Below, one piece after another: positions 26,290 to 34,955 of a stretch of DNA of 53,068 nucleotides. The position numbers and the translations under genes are program-made. Position 1 is the stretch's first letter. Each line of letters begins with the position of its first letter. The notes under the pieces are model-generated. The model was not told where the DNA came from. It searched no databases and worked only from the letters and a program-made list of their open reading frames with translations. This stretch comes from an uncultured Erysipelotrichaceae bacterium (GTDB lineage Bacteria > Bacillota_I > Bacilli_A > RFN20 > CAG-826), in contig CACXKR010000004.1 of NCBI GenBank assembly GCA_902768335.1, positions 1 through 53,068 of the forward strand. Direction: 5' to 3'.

Positions 26290-27642
26290 ATGAAAAGTAA
26301 GTTTCAAAACGTAACCGGAAAATGTGTCGACCTATCTTTTGAAGGAAAGGGTGTTGTTAAGCTTTCATATGGAACTGTATTTGTCGACGGCTTATTTCCT
26401 GGCGAAGAAGCCGAAATTGAAATTCAATACAAAAGAGCCGGATCTTATTTCGGAAAGGTTCATCGTTTGATAACCAAATCCGCAGATAGAATTCAACCTC
26501 TTTGTGGAGTGTGCACTGCCTGCGGTGGTTGTCAGTTTCAGCAATATGCTTATGACGCTCAACTTAAATATAAAACTAATAAAGTGAAAGACGCCTTTAG
26601 ACGACATGGTTTAGACGTTAAAGTTAACGAAGCTATTGGAATGGATAATCCTTATGAATACCGCAACAAGATTCAAGTTCCCATTGGACGTGATCCACAT
26701 GGACACATTGTCTCCGGATTCTATAGAAGTGGCACTCACAAAATTATTCCAATTGAGAAATGTTATATTGAAAATCCAAAGGCTTCTAAAATAATCGAAG
26801 AATTCAAAAAGCTAATTAAGGATTTTCATTATGAACCATATAACGAAGATACAGGCTATGGCTTGTTTAGACATGTTTTAATTAGAACTTCATTTCATTA
26901 TGACGATGTGATGGTCACTTTAGTTACAACTCAAGACGCTTTTAAAGGCAAAAATAATTTTGTTAAGGAATTTATTAAAAGATGCCCAAACATCAAATGT
27001 CTTGTTCAAAACATTAATTCAAGAGACACAAATGTAATTTTAGGAAATAAGGAAAGAATCCTTTATGGCAGTGGACATATAAAAGATTCAATTCTAGATG
27101 TTGACTTTCTCATTTCATCCAAATCCTTTTATCAAGTTAATCCAATTCAAGTCGAGACTCTTTATTCCAAGGCAATTGAGTTTGCTGATTTAGATAGAGA
27201 TGATGTTGTTTTTGACGCTTATTGCGGTATTGGAACCATCTCATTAATTGCTGCTAAAAAAGCCAAGCATGTTGTAGGTGTTGAGATTGTAAACGAAGCC
27301 ATAATTGACGCAAAAAGAAATGCAAAACTCAATCAAATTACAAATTCTGAGTTCATTTGTGATGATGCTCCTAGTGCGTTTGAGAAGTTGGTAAATGATA
27401 ACAAAAAATTTGATGTTGTTTTTGTTGATCCTCCTCGCAAAGGTATCGATGAAAAAATGATCAATACACTTTTAAAATTAAAACCAAACAAAATTGTTTA
27501 CGTTTCATGCGAGCCAGAAACCCTTGCACGAGATGTTGCAATGTTGTCTAAAGAATATTCAATTGGTGAAATTCAACCAGTTGATATGTTTCCAATGACC
27601 TTCCACGTGGAAACAATCAGCCGCTTGAATTTAAAGAAGTAA
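26290..27642 (+). CDS. 23S rRNA (uracil-C5)-methyltransferase, RlmD/RlmCD family
   Basis: About 450 residues, a SAM-dependent m5U methyltransferase of the TrmA/RlmC/RlmD family. An N-terminal TRAM domain (residues ~1-60) is followed by an iron-sulfur cluster motif (LCGVCTACGGCQFQ), the SAM-binding motif FDAYCGIGTISL, and the catalytic block FVDPPRKGID with VYVSCEPETLARD holding the nucleophilic Cys. It modifies 23S rRNA uridines (U1939 and/or U747). The start is ATG 26290 or the GTG one codon earlier; no ribosome binding site is evident. Confidence 0.9.
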   Translation: MKSKFQNVTGKCVDLSFEGKGVVKLSYGTVFVDGLFPGEEAEIEIQYKRAGSYFGKVHRLITKSADRIQPLCGVCTACGGCQFQQYAYDAQLKYKTNKVKDAFRRHGLDVKVNEAIGMDNPYEYRNKIQVPIGRDPHGHIVSGFYRSGTHKIIPIEKCYIENPKASKIIEEFKKLIKDFHYEPYNEDTGYGLFRHVLIRTSFHYDDVMVTLVTTQDAFKGKNNFVKEFIKRCPNIKCLVQNINSRDTNVILGNKERILYGSGHIKDSILDVDFLISSKSFYQVNPIQVETLYSKAIEFADLDRDDVVFDAYCGIGTISLIAAKKAKHVVGVEIVNEAIIDAKRNAKLNQITNSEFICDDAPSAFEKLVNDNKKFDVVFVDPPRKGIDEKMINTLLKLKPNKIVYVSCEPETLARDVAMLSKEYSIGEIQPVDMFPMTFHVETISRLNLKK

Positions 27643-27742
27643 AACACATATATTTTTAATAAAACCCAATTTTTGAATAAAGACATGTCTATTGAAACAA
27701 TAAAAGAAGTTCACAAGAGACATTTTTTGAAAATAGCAGACG

Positions 27743-27777
27743 AAAAATAGTGAAAAAATAGTGAAAAAATAATGAAA
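27743..27777. repeat. Short tandem repeat
   Basis: Three near-exact copies of an 11-base unit (tagtgaaaaaa, third copy taatgaaattt) just upstream of the Fic gene, covering where its -35 would be. The extended -10 TGATATATT follows at 27781-27789. Confidence 0.6.
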
Positions 27778-27808
27778 TTTTGATATATTATTTATGCGAG
27801 GATAATCG

Positions 27809-28861
27809 ATGATTAAAGTCAAACTTGATAACGGTATATTAAATTCAATTCTTGAAATAGAAAAAAACAAGAATTCTTTAGATTTGGTTAAAATACCAAT
27901 CAATCTATCGAATAAACTTAGAAAAAACACGAAAAAAAGAAGTTCATACGCTTCCAATAAAATTGAAGGCAATCCTTTAACATATGAACAGGCCGATGCT
28001 GCTATTGAGGCAAAGAATAGACATTTCATTAAACCAGAACAGGAAATAAGAAATTATTATCTAGCGTTGGAATTGCTTGAGAAGAAGTTAGAGAATAAAG
28101 AGCCTTTGTCGCTTAAGTTATTATTAGAAGTTCAAAAACAAATATGTGAAGGGGAGCCGAAAGAAAAGATTGGCTTAAGGGGAGCGATTCCTTCTGGAGT
28201 TTTATTTGCGGTTTGGAATAATGATGGCACTCCAGCCTATATACCTCCTGAATATTCTGAAGTCCCTACCTTGTTAGATGAATTATTGAAATATATTAAC
28301 GATTCAGAAGATCACCCATTAATTAAAGCAGCGGTTATCCATTATCAACTAGTGACTATTCACCCTTTTGAAGATGGCAATGGCAGAACCGCGAGAATTA
28401 TCTCTAGTTATTACCTTTCGTTAAATGGATATGGTTTTAAAAACGTTGGCTCTTTAGAAGAATACATGTCTTATAACATCGATGAATATTATGACTCTCT
28501 TCAAATGGGATTACCTATTTTATACTATGATGGAAGAAACAATCCTCCACATGGTGAGATATGGATTAAATATTATTTGAAGATATTCTCTCTTTATGCT
28601 TCTAAAGTACTTTCGATTGCCCTAGAAGAATCTAACGACAATAAGCAAGAAAGACTATCTCACTTATCTAAAAAAGCAAAAGACTTTTTAAAGTATCTAG
28701 AGAAAAATAATGTTTTATCGTTTACTCCTATTGATCTTGCTAATAAATTCAAAGTCACCAATAGAACAATTATTAATTGGTGCTTTGAGCTAGTTAATAA
28801 TGGCTATTTAAGACCAGTGATTGTTAACAAAAGAATCCGCCATTACGAGCTAATAAAATAG
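27809..28861 (+). CDS. Fic family protein (second copy)
   Basis: A 350-residue Fic protein with a complete catalytic loop HPFEDGNGRTAR (185-196) and an N-terminal inhibitory helix SNKIEGN (49-55), again class II. Upstream of the loop the flap region is GAIPSGVLFAVW. The C-terminal ~60 residues contain a helix-turn-helix-like segment (FTPIDLANKFKVTNRTIINW). It is only distantly related to the Fic at 2308-3363 outside the motif. A GAGG site precedes the ATG; extended -10 TGATATATT is at 27781. Target and physiological signal are unknown. Confidence 0.9.
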   Translation: MIKVKLDNGILNSILEIEKNKNSLDLVKIPINLSNKLRKNTKKRSSYASNKIEGNPLTYEQADAAIEAKNRHFIKPEQEIRNYYLALELLEKKLENKEPLSLKLLLEVQKQICEGEPKEKIGLRGAIPSGVLFAVWNNDGTPAYIPPEYSEVPTLLDELLKYINDSEDHPLIKAAVIHYQLVTIHPFEDGNGRTARIISSYYLSLNGYGFKNVGSLEEYMSYNIDEYYDSLQMGLPILYYDGRNNPPHGEIWIKYYLKIFSLYASKVLSIALEESNDNKQERLSHLSKKAKDFLKYLEKNNVLSFTPIDLANKFKVTNRTIINWCFELVNNGYLRPVIVNKRIRHYELIK

Positions 28862-28966
28862 TTACTCCGCGTCAATTGAAAATACTATCGACAGGTTTTT
28901 TAATGCCGTTAATAAGTCGATTATTATTAAAGAAGAAATGTCTTTTGAATCAAAAACCTAGAATTA

Positions 28967-28995
28967 TAGACATCTTCGATTTAGGTTTGTATATT
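28967..28995 (+). promoter_or_regulatory. Promoter of diacylglycerol-kinase-like gene
   Basis: TAGACA (28967-28972), 17-nt spacer, TATATT (28990-28995), then GCGAGG ribosome binding site before the ATG at 29021. An inverted repeat (aaaccta 28954-28960, taggttt 28982-28988) spans the -35 and spacer. Confidence 0.45.
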
Positions 28996-29020
28996 ATATA
29001 AATATAAGCGAGGTTTATTA

Positions 29021-29941
29021 ATGAAACACTTAATAGTTGTAAATGGCTCCGCTGGTGGATTTGATCCATCATTTGAAGCCAAAATTAATGAAGCTTTTAA
29101 AGGATTAGATTTTGAGATCTATAAAACAACTGGTCCAAAAAGCGTCATTCCATTTTTGAAAGAATATTTAAAGAAACAAAAAGACACCGTTAGAGTCTAT
29201 GCTTGCGGTGGTGATGGTACAATCCATGAAGTTGTTAATGGAGTTGTTGGTTTTAAAAATGTTGAAGTAGCAATTTATGCTTCTGGGACAGGCAATGACT
29301 TTGTCAAAATCTATGGTGGAAAAGAAAAATTCCAAGATTTCAAAAAGCTTATTGAAGCTAAAGCTTCTCCAATTGATCTTTCCGAGATTAAAGGTGACGG
29401 TTTAAAAGAACCATTATATTCAGTTAACGTCATCAACTTTGGTTTTGATGCGATTGTTGGAGCGATGGGTAACTATTATAAAGAACATGGTTTACCAGAA
29501 GGAACTAAAGAAGGCACAAATCCATATGATTATGCTTTAAAGCATGATGCTATGAAACATGGCAGATTCAATGATATCGAAGTATTCGCTGATGGTGAAA
29601 AACTTAACGAAAAACAATTGCTTCTTTCAACACTTGCTCAAGGGCAATATGTCGGTGGTCAATTCAAATGCGCTCCAAAAAGCGATAACACCGACGGTTT
29701 AATTGATGTCTGCGTACTTAAAACAATGACCTTCCTCGGCTTAGGGATGATTATTGGAACATACACAAAAGGTAAACACTTAGACCGTAAACGTCGTAAA
29801 ATTGTCTATAGACAAGCTAAAGAAATCAAAATGGTTTCACCAAAAGATTTCGATGTCTGCGTTGATGGCGAAATGATCAAAGGCAATAACTTCACTGTTA
29901 GAGTTCTTCCTGGTGCAGTTAACCTCGTTATCCCTCAATAA
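29021..29941 (+). CDS. Diacylglycerol/lipid kinase family protein
   Basis: A 306-residue DagK/YegS/BmrU-type lipid kinase. The nucleotide-binding motif CGGDGTIHEVVNGV and the GTGNDFVKIYG block are characteristic, and the C terminus has the beta-rich domain ending with DGE and FTVRVLPGAVNL. In Firmicutes such enzymes phosphorylate diacylglycerol left over from lipoteichoic acid synthesis to phosphatidic acid; some act on other lipids, so the substrate is inferred. It has its own promoter and a terminator. Confidence 0.87.
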   Translation: MKHLIVVNGSAGGFDPSFEAKINEAFKGLDFEIYKTTGPKSVIPFLKEYLKKQKDTVRVYACGGDGTIHEVVNGVVGFKNVEVAIYASGTGNDFVKIYGGKEKFQDFKKLIEAKASPIDLSEIKGDGLKEPLYSVNVINFGFDAIVGAMGNYYKEHGLPEGTKEGTNPYDYALKHDAMKHGRFNDIEVFADGEKLNEKQLLLSTLAQGQYVGGQFKCAPKSDNTDGLIDVCVLKTMTFLGLGMIIGTYTKGKHLDRKRRKIVYRQAKEIKMVSPKDFDVCVDGEMIKGNNFTVRVLPGAVNLVIPQ

Positions 29942-29965
29942 ATATTAATATTTATATTTTAAATT

Positions 29966-29992
29966 AAGATCGGAGTAATATCCGGTCTTTTT
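29966..29992 (+). terminator. Rho-independent terminator
   Basis: Stem aagatcgga (29966-29974) and tccggtctt (29981-29989), 9 bp with one G-U pair, 6-nt loop, T-run. Separates the lipid kinase from the polysaccharide locus. Confidence 0.8.
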
Positions 29993-30014
29993 ATTCATTA
30001 AAGACATATCGGTA

Positions 30015-30043
30015 TTGACATAATCTAGCAAAGATAATGTCAA
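30015..30043. repeat. Inverted repeat upstream of polysaccharide operon promoter
   Basis: Arms ttgacataatc (30015-30025) and gataatgtcaa (30033-30043), 11 bp with one mismatch and a 7-nt spacer, located 19 nt upstream of the predicted -35. No T-tract, so a protein-binding site is more likely than a terminator. Confidence 0.55.
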
Positions 30044-30061
30044 GTGGCTATCCTGTTCAAA

Positions 30062-30091
30062 TTGATAAGTTATATTATTTTGTAATATAAT
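30062..30091 (+). promoter_or_regulatory. Promoter of the polysaccharide operon
   Basis: TTGATA (30062-30067), 18-nt spacer and a perfect TATAAT (30086-30091), giving a leader of about 70 nt before wecE. The spacer and -10 hold a perfect inverted repeat ttatatta (30070-30077) / taatataa (30083-30090). The leader itself contains another perfect repeat, aagattg (30112-30118) / caatctt (30125-30131), able to form a hairpin. Confidence 0.55.
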
Positions 30092-30168
30092 AAACAATGC
30101 AGCTTTATCGGAAGATTGTTTAGCCAATCTTGAGATCAATAAAACTCATCTGCTATCGAGGTAATAAT

Positions 30169-31329
30169 ATGAATGACAAATTTGTAAAAAACGAAACAAT
30201 GGTTGATTTTAATGTTCCACCTTATGTCGGCACTGAAATGAACTATGTTGAACAAGCAATTAAGAACCACAAAATTTGTGGTGATGGTCCTTTTACCAAA
30301 AAGTGCCACGCTTGGTTAGAGGAAAAATTCCACGCCCAAAAGGTCTTGCTTACTACAAGCGGGACAACAGCATTAGAAATGGCGGCGTTACTTTGTAATT
30401 TGAAAAGAGGTGATGAAGTAATTCTACCTAGTTTTACATTTTCATCTACCGCAACCGCCTTTGTTCTTGCGGGCGCTAAACTCGTTTTTGTCGATATTCG
30501 TCCAGATACAATGAACATTGATGAGACTAAAATCGAAGCTGCGATTACCCCTAAAACTAGAGTCATATGCGCAATGCATTATGCGGGCGTAGCGTGTGAG
30601 ATGGACACAATTATGGACATTGCAAAACGTCATAATTTGTTAGTTGTTGAAGATGCTGCCCAAGGTGTTATGTCAAAATACAAAGGCCAATATCTTGGAA
30701 CAATCGGTGATTTTGGTTGCTATTCGTTCCACGAAACCAAGAATTATTCCATGGGCGAAGGCGGTGCTTTGGTTATCAAAGATCCTAAATATAACGAAGC
30801 CGCCGAAATCTTAAGAGAAAAAGGAACTGATAGATCCAAATTTTTAAGAGGACAAGTTGATAAATATACTTGGAAAGATTATGGAAGTAGTTATCTCCCA
30901 AGCGACATTAATGCAGCATATTTATACGCTCAATTAGAAAAAGCTGATGAAATCAATAACAATCGCCTTCACGCTTGGAACAAATATTATGAACTCCTAA
31001 AGGACTTACAAGACAAAGGTTTAATTGAACTTCCTGTCGTGCCTGAAGGATGCGTCCATAATGGACACATGTTCTTCGTTAAAGTTAAAGACTTAGAACA
31101 AAGAACGGATATTCAAACCTTCTTAAGAGAAAATAAGATTTATACAGCTTTCCATTACATCCCACTTCATAGTGCTCCTGCAGGACTTAAGTTTGGTATA
31201 TTTTCAGGAAAAGATGAATATACAACTAAAGAAAGTGAAAGATTATTCCGTCTTCCAATGTATTATGGAATCACAGATAAAGACTGTGAGATTGTTTCCA
31301 AATACATTCATTACTATTTTGAGAGATAA
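30169..31329 (+). CDS. wecE: dTDP-4-amino-4,6-dideoxygalactose transaminase
   Basis: A 386-residue PLP enzyme of the DegT/DnrJ/EryC1 family. It aligns by eye along its whole length with enterobacterial WecE/RffA: NHKICGDGPFT, RPDTMNIDETKIEAAIT, HYAGVACEMDTIM, EDAAQGVMSKYKG, SFHETKNYS (PLP Lys191) and RGQVDKYTWKDYGSSY. It should convert dTDP-4-keto-6-deoxyglucose (made by RmlA and RmlB here) to dTDP-Fuc4N. The start ATG has GAGG eight nt upstream; a longer frame from 30130 has no support. It is the first gene of the plus-strand polysaccharide operon. Confidence 0.9.
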   Translation: MNDKFVKNETMVDFNVPPYVGTEMNYVEQAIKNHKICGDGPFTKKCHAWLEEKFHAQKVLLTTSGTTALEMAALLCNLKRGDEVILPSFTFSSTATAFVLAGAKLVFVDIRPDTMNIDETKIEAAITPKTRVICAMHYAGVACEMDTIMDIAKRHNLLVVEDAAQGVMSKYKGQYLGTIGDFGCYSFHETKNYSMGEGGALVIKDPKYNEAAEILREKGTDRSKFLRGQVDKYTWKDYGSSYLPSDINAAYLYAQLEKADEINNNRLHAWNKYYELLKDLQDKGLIELPVVPEGCVHNGHMFFVKVKDLEQRTDIQTFLRENKIYTAFHYIPLHSAPAGLKFGIFSGKDEYTTKESERLFRLPMYYGITDKDCEIVSKYIHYYFER

Positions 31330-31334
31330 AAATT

Positions 31335-32336
31335 ATGAAAAACATTTTGATTTTTGGTGCAACAGGGAATATTGGTGTTTATCTCACTGATTATTGCAAA
31401 GAACGTCTCGATCCAAAACAATATCATTTAATCGCTATTGGCACAAAGAAAACCAAACTCTTTGAAAAGTTAGGAATAGAATACGTTAATGTCGACGTTA
31501 CTAATAAGGAAGACTTTTTGAAATTGCCTCAAAAAGACGTGTTCGCTATTGTTAATCTAGCGGGCATTTTGCCAGCATATCTCAAAGATTTTGAACCTTC
31601 AAAGTATTTAAATGTCAACGTTATTGGGGCGATAAACGTTATGGAATATGCTCGCAAAGTTAAAGCAGATCGCGTCCTTTATACCCAAACCTGGTCTGAC
31701 TTAGGTGGCTATTGGGGTAAAGAAGAAGTCTTATCAAGCGATATGCCACGCAAGCTTTTATTTAAAGGTGATCACGCTTTCTATTCCATTACCAAATCAA
31801 TGATTGTCGATACGCTTGAATTTTATAATCAAGAATACGGCATCAAAAATTATGTTTTCCGTTTACCAAATATCTATTTATATAATCCTCAACGTTATTA
31901 CTATGTTGATGGAGTCAAAAAATATATTGGCTATCGCTATATGATTGACCGTGCTGCAGCCGGAGAAGATATTGAAGTCTGGGGAGACCCAAAAGCCTTC
32001 AAGGATATCATTTACGTTAAAGATCTTTGCCAAATGATGTATCTTGCTTTAACAAAGTTAAATGCAAAGACCGGTATCTATAACGCAGGCACAGGCGTAA
32101 AGACCACACTCGATGAACAAATCAAGACGATGGTCGAAGTCTTCTCACCAAAAGATAAACAATCTAAATTGATTTATAAACCAGAAAAATCTTCATTTAC
32201 ATCCTTTGTCATGGATATTGAAAAAGCCAAGAAAGAACTTGACTATGAACCAAAATATTTTTACAAGGATTACCTTGAAGATTATAAAAAAGAGATGGAG
32301 CTAAAACGTTTTGATGAACTCTGGGAAGCCAAATAA
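31335..32336 (+). CDS. NAD(P)-dependent epimerase/dehydratase (extended SDR)
   Basis: A 333-residue extended short-chain dehydrogenase. The nucleotide-binding GATGNIG is at residues 8-14, the catalytic YSITK motif is present, and C-terminal NAGTGVKTTLDEQI is typical of nucleotide-sugar epimerase/dehydratases. The usual Ser/Thr-x-x-VYG motif is replaced by YTQTWSDLGG, so the reaction may differ from RmlB or GalE. It lies between wecE (5 nt before) and an ATP-grasp gene that overlaps its 3' end by 23 bases, so it probably acts on the same nucleotide sugar or on its substituent. Confidence 0.8.
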   Translation: MKNILIFGATGNIGVYLTDYCKERLDPKQYHLIAIGTKKTKLFEKLGIEYVNVDVTNKEDFLKLPQKDVFAIVNLAGILPAYLKDFEPSKYLNVNVIGAINVMEYARKVKADRVLYTQTWSDLGGYWGKEEVLSSDMPRKLLFKGDHAFYSITKSMIVDTLEFYNQEYGIKNYVFRLPNIYLYNPQRYYYVDGVKKYIGYRYMIDRAAAGEDIEVWGDPKAFKDIIYVKDLCQMMYLALTKLNAKTGIYNAGTGVKTTLDEQIKTMVEVFSPKDKQSKLIYKPEKSSFTSFVMDIEKAKKELDYEPKYFYKDYLEDYKKEMELKRFDELWEAK

Positions 32337-33435
32337 GAATCTGGCAATCATTGGAGCAAGTTATCTTCAACTTCCTTTGATTCGCAAAGCTAAAGAGATG
32401 GGTTATATAACTCATGTTTTTGCTTGGGCCGCTAACGATGTTGGCGAAAAAGAGGCCGATTATTTTTACCCTATCTCAATCGTTGAAAAAGATAAAATAT
32501 TAGAGAAGTGCCGTGAAATTAATATTTGTGGCATTTGTTCGATCGCTTCAGATTTAGCAATTATCACCGTCAATTATGTCGCTCAAAATTTAGGGTTAAA
32601 TAGCAATTCGATTGAATGTACAAACAAATCGACGAATAAGCATCTAATGAGAAAATGCTTTGAAGAAAACGGTGATCCATCACCTAAGAGTGAACTCGTG
32701 AGTGATTTTGATAAAATCGATCCTAACAAATATTCTTATCCAGTTATTGTAAAACCGTTAGATAGAAGCGGAAGTCGTGGCATCTACAAAATCGAAAGAC
32801 CAGAAGAACTTATTCCCGCTTGTAAAAAATCCGCTGAAGAAGGTTTTATTAAATCAGTCCTAATTGAAGAATTTGCTAATGGAAAAGAATATAGTGTTGA
32901 ATATATTTCCTTTCATGGAAAGCATCACTTTTTAGCGGTCACTTTAAAATATACAACCGGCGCTCCTCATTTTATTGAAACGGGTCATCTTGAACCTGCG
33001 CCTATAAGTGAATCGCTTTGCAAAAAAATACAAGCTACAGTTGAACACGCTTTAACATCATTAGGAGTCAAAGAAGGTGCTTCACATAGTGAAATAAAAA
33101 TAGATGATAACGAAAACATTAAAATTATTGAAATTGGTGCACGCATGGGTGGCGACTGTATAGGTAGCGATCTAGTCTATTATTCAACTGGATATGATTT
33201 TGTCGAAATGGTTATCGATGTTGCTTGTGGTAACGAACCAAAATTTATTCGTAAGCATGAACCAACTCCAGTTTCGGTGCATTTTATTTTATCTAACGAA
33301 GACTTAAATACATTTGAATCACTTAAAAATAATAATCCTGATCGAATTTTACAAATCGTTGATTATCATCCTGAGAAGATTGGATCAACAACGGATAGTT
33401 CAAATCGAGCGGGCTGCTACATCATAAAAGAATAG
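32314..33435 (+). CDS. ATP-grasp carboxylate-amine ligase
   Basis: About 373 residues with a pre-ATP-grasp Rossmann part (NLAIIGASYLQLPLIRKAK), the ATP-grasp core (YPVIVKPLDRSGSRGIYKI, then LIEEFANGKEYSVEY) and the metal-binding end IEIGARMGGDCIGSDLV. Enzymes of this fold join a carboxylate to an amine through an acyl-phosphate. It overlaps the preceding SDR by 23 bases and lies two genes after wecE, so an amine such as that of dTDP-Fuc4N is a plausible acceptor. It is not a biotin carboxylase or a purine enzyme by motif. The exact carboxylate is unknown. Confidence 0.8.
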   Translation: MNSGKPNKNLAIIGASYLQLPLIRKAKEMGYITHVFAWAANDVGEKEADYFYPISIVEKDKILEKCREINICGICSIASDLAIITVNYVAQNLGLNSNSIECTNKSTNKHLMRKCFEENGDPSPKSELVSDFDKIDPNKYSYPVIVKPLDRSGSRGIYKIERPEELIPACKKSAEEGFIKSVLIEEFANGKEYSVEYISFHGKHHFLAVTLKYTTGAPHFIETGHLEPAPISESLCKKIQATVEHALTSLGVKEGASHSEIKIDDNENIKIIEIGARMGGDCIGSDLVYYSTGYDFVEMVIDVACGNEPKFIRKHEPTPVSVHFILSNEDLNTFESLKNNNPDRILQIVDYHPEKIGSTTDSSNRAGCYIIKE

Positions 33436-33437
33436 TT

Positions 33438-34955
33438 ATGAAAAAAAATAAACAGGAATTAATTAATTTATTAATAGGAATATTCTCCCAGGCTATCATC
33501 TTAGTGCTTGGTTTTATTGTTCCACGAATTTTTATTTCCGTTTATGGTTCGGACGTTAACGGATTGCTTTCAACCGTAGCCCAAGTGTTCGCTTATGTCG
33601 CTTTACTTGAATCAGGAATGTCGATGGCGACAAGAAATGCATTATATAAACCATTGAACGAGAAGAATGAGACCGATATCAATAAGATATTATCTGCCTC
33701 GAAAAATTATTATCGAAAAGCTTCGATTATTTATGTTGCTATTGTTATAGCTTTGTCGTTCATCCTTCCATTAGTTTTCAAGACCTCGGTTGATTATTGG
33801 ACTGTCTTCTTAATCATTCTTTTAGAAGGTATGGGCTCCGCTCTATTCTTCTTCTTTATCGATACCGAAATATGTTTCTTAAATACGTGTGGCAAAACTT
33901 CTGTTGTTAACATTACAAATCTCATCTATCGAGTCCTTTGCTATGTTATTAAGATGGTTCTTGCCTTACTGGGAGTCAATATTATCCTAATACAATTAGG
34001 ATTCTTCCTTGTCTCAATTATTAGAGTCCTTCTTGTTAGGCTTTATGTTCATAAGAAATATGCTTGGGTATCGACACATCATTTTGAAAAAGGCTTTAAA
34101 CTTCCGCATCGCAGAGCATATCTATTGACTGAAGTTTCTTGGCTAGTTTTTTCTTCAACAGACGCGATCGTCTTGTCAATTTTTGTTTCGACATCGATGT
34201 CTAGTGTTTACGCGGTTTACAATATGATCTTTGTGGCAATCAATGCCTTATTGACCGCTATATATGAAGCAATCTCGTATAAACTTGGTTTAGTGTATAA
34301 CGAAGATATTGAGCGATATAAAAAACTCCATAATTTATTTAACTCGTTCATTATTTCGATAACCACGGTTTTAATATCAGTTACATATTGGCTAACAAAT
34401 CCGTTCATTGCCTTATACACTTCTGGTATTGAGGATGTGACTTATGTTTATCAATATTTACCTCTTCTATTTTGCTTAGTCCAAATGCTCTCGTGGTCGA
34501 GATATGTATCAGGCAATTTAACAAGTGTTGCTGGCAAGGCAAGAATAACCAGTATCGTTTCACTAATTGAAGCCCTTCTCAATGTCACCTTATCCTTAAT
34601 TTTAGTGCAATTCCTCGGTATTTATGGCGTTTTAATAGCTACTGTATCCTCGCTTCCAATCAAAGTGATCTTCACTCATGTTTTGTCTGAAAAGGTTATT
34701 CTCAAACGAAAACCGTGGAAAACAATCGCTATATTTGGAGCGAATTACACTATCTTTGGTTTGACCGTTTTAGCCGCTCACTTCATTAGTTTAAACGTTC
34801 CATCCTATGGTCACTTCATTGCCTATGGATTTATGTTTGTTGGAATATACGCCGTTATTGTTGTTGGCGCCAATGTTCTTGTGAATAAAGATTTGCTTAA
34901 ACTCAAAAATCTTTTTAAGAAAGAGAAACCATCTAAGGAGAATAGCGCTTCATGA
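33438..34955 (+). CDS. Wzx-type polysaccharide flippase
   Basis: A 505-residue membrane protein with 12 to 14 helices of the MOP/PST (MATE-like) superfamily, typical of O-antigen or capsule repeat-unit flippases. The N terminus has IPRIFISVYGSDVNGLLST and YVALLESGMSMATRNALYKP, familiar in Wzx proteins of Gram-positive loci. It should turn undecaprenyl-linked repeat units across the membrane for polymerisation by the Wzy proteins. It starts two bases after the ATP-grasp stop and overlaps the next gene by four bases. Confidence 0.88.
   Translation: MKKNKQELINLLIGIFSQAIILVLGFIVPRIFISVYGSDVNGLLSTVAQVFAYVALLESGMSMATRNALYKPLNEKNETDINKILSASKNYYRKASIIYVAIVIALSFILPLVFKTSVDYWTVFLIILLEGMGSALFFFFIDTEICFLNTCGKTSVVNITNLIYRVLCYVIKMVLALLGVNIILIQLGFFLVSIIRVLLVRLYVHKKYAWVSTHHFEKGFKLPHRRAYLLTEVSWLVFSSTDAIVLSIFVSTSMSSVYAVYNMIFVAINALLTAIYEAISYKLGLVYNEDIERYKKLHNLFNSFIISITTVLISVTYWLTNPFIALYTSGIEDVTYVYQYLPLLFCLVQMLSWSRYVSGNLTSVAGKARITSIVSLIEALLNVTLSLILVQFLGIYGVLIATVSSLPIKVIFTHVLSEKVILKRKPWKTIAIFGANYTIFGLTVLAAHFISLNVPSYGHFIAYGFMFVGIYAVIVVGANVLVNKDLLKLKNLFKKEKPSKENSAS

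Noticed and set aside
30130-30168. Longer N terminus for WecE
   Set aside because: The WecE family starts at the segment after ATG 30169, which has a GAGG site; the upstream codons lie in the leader repeat.
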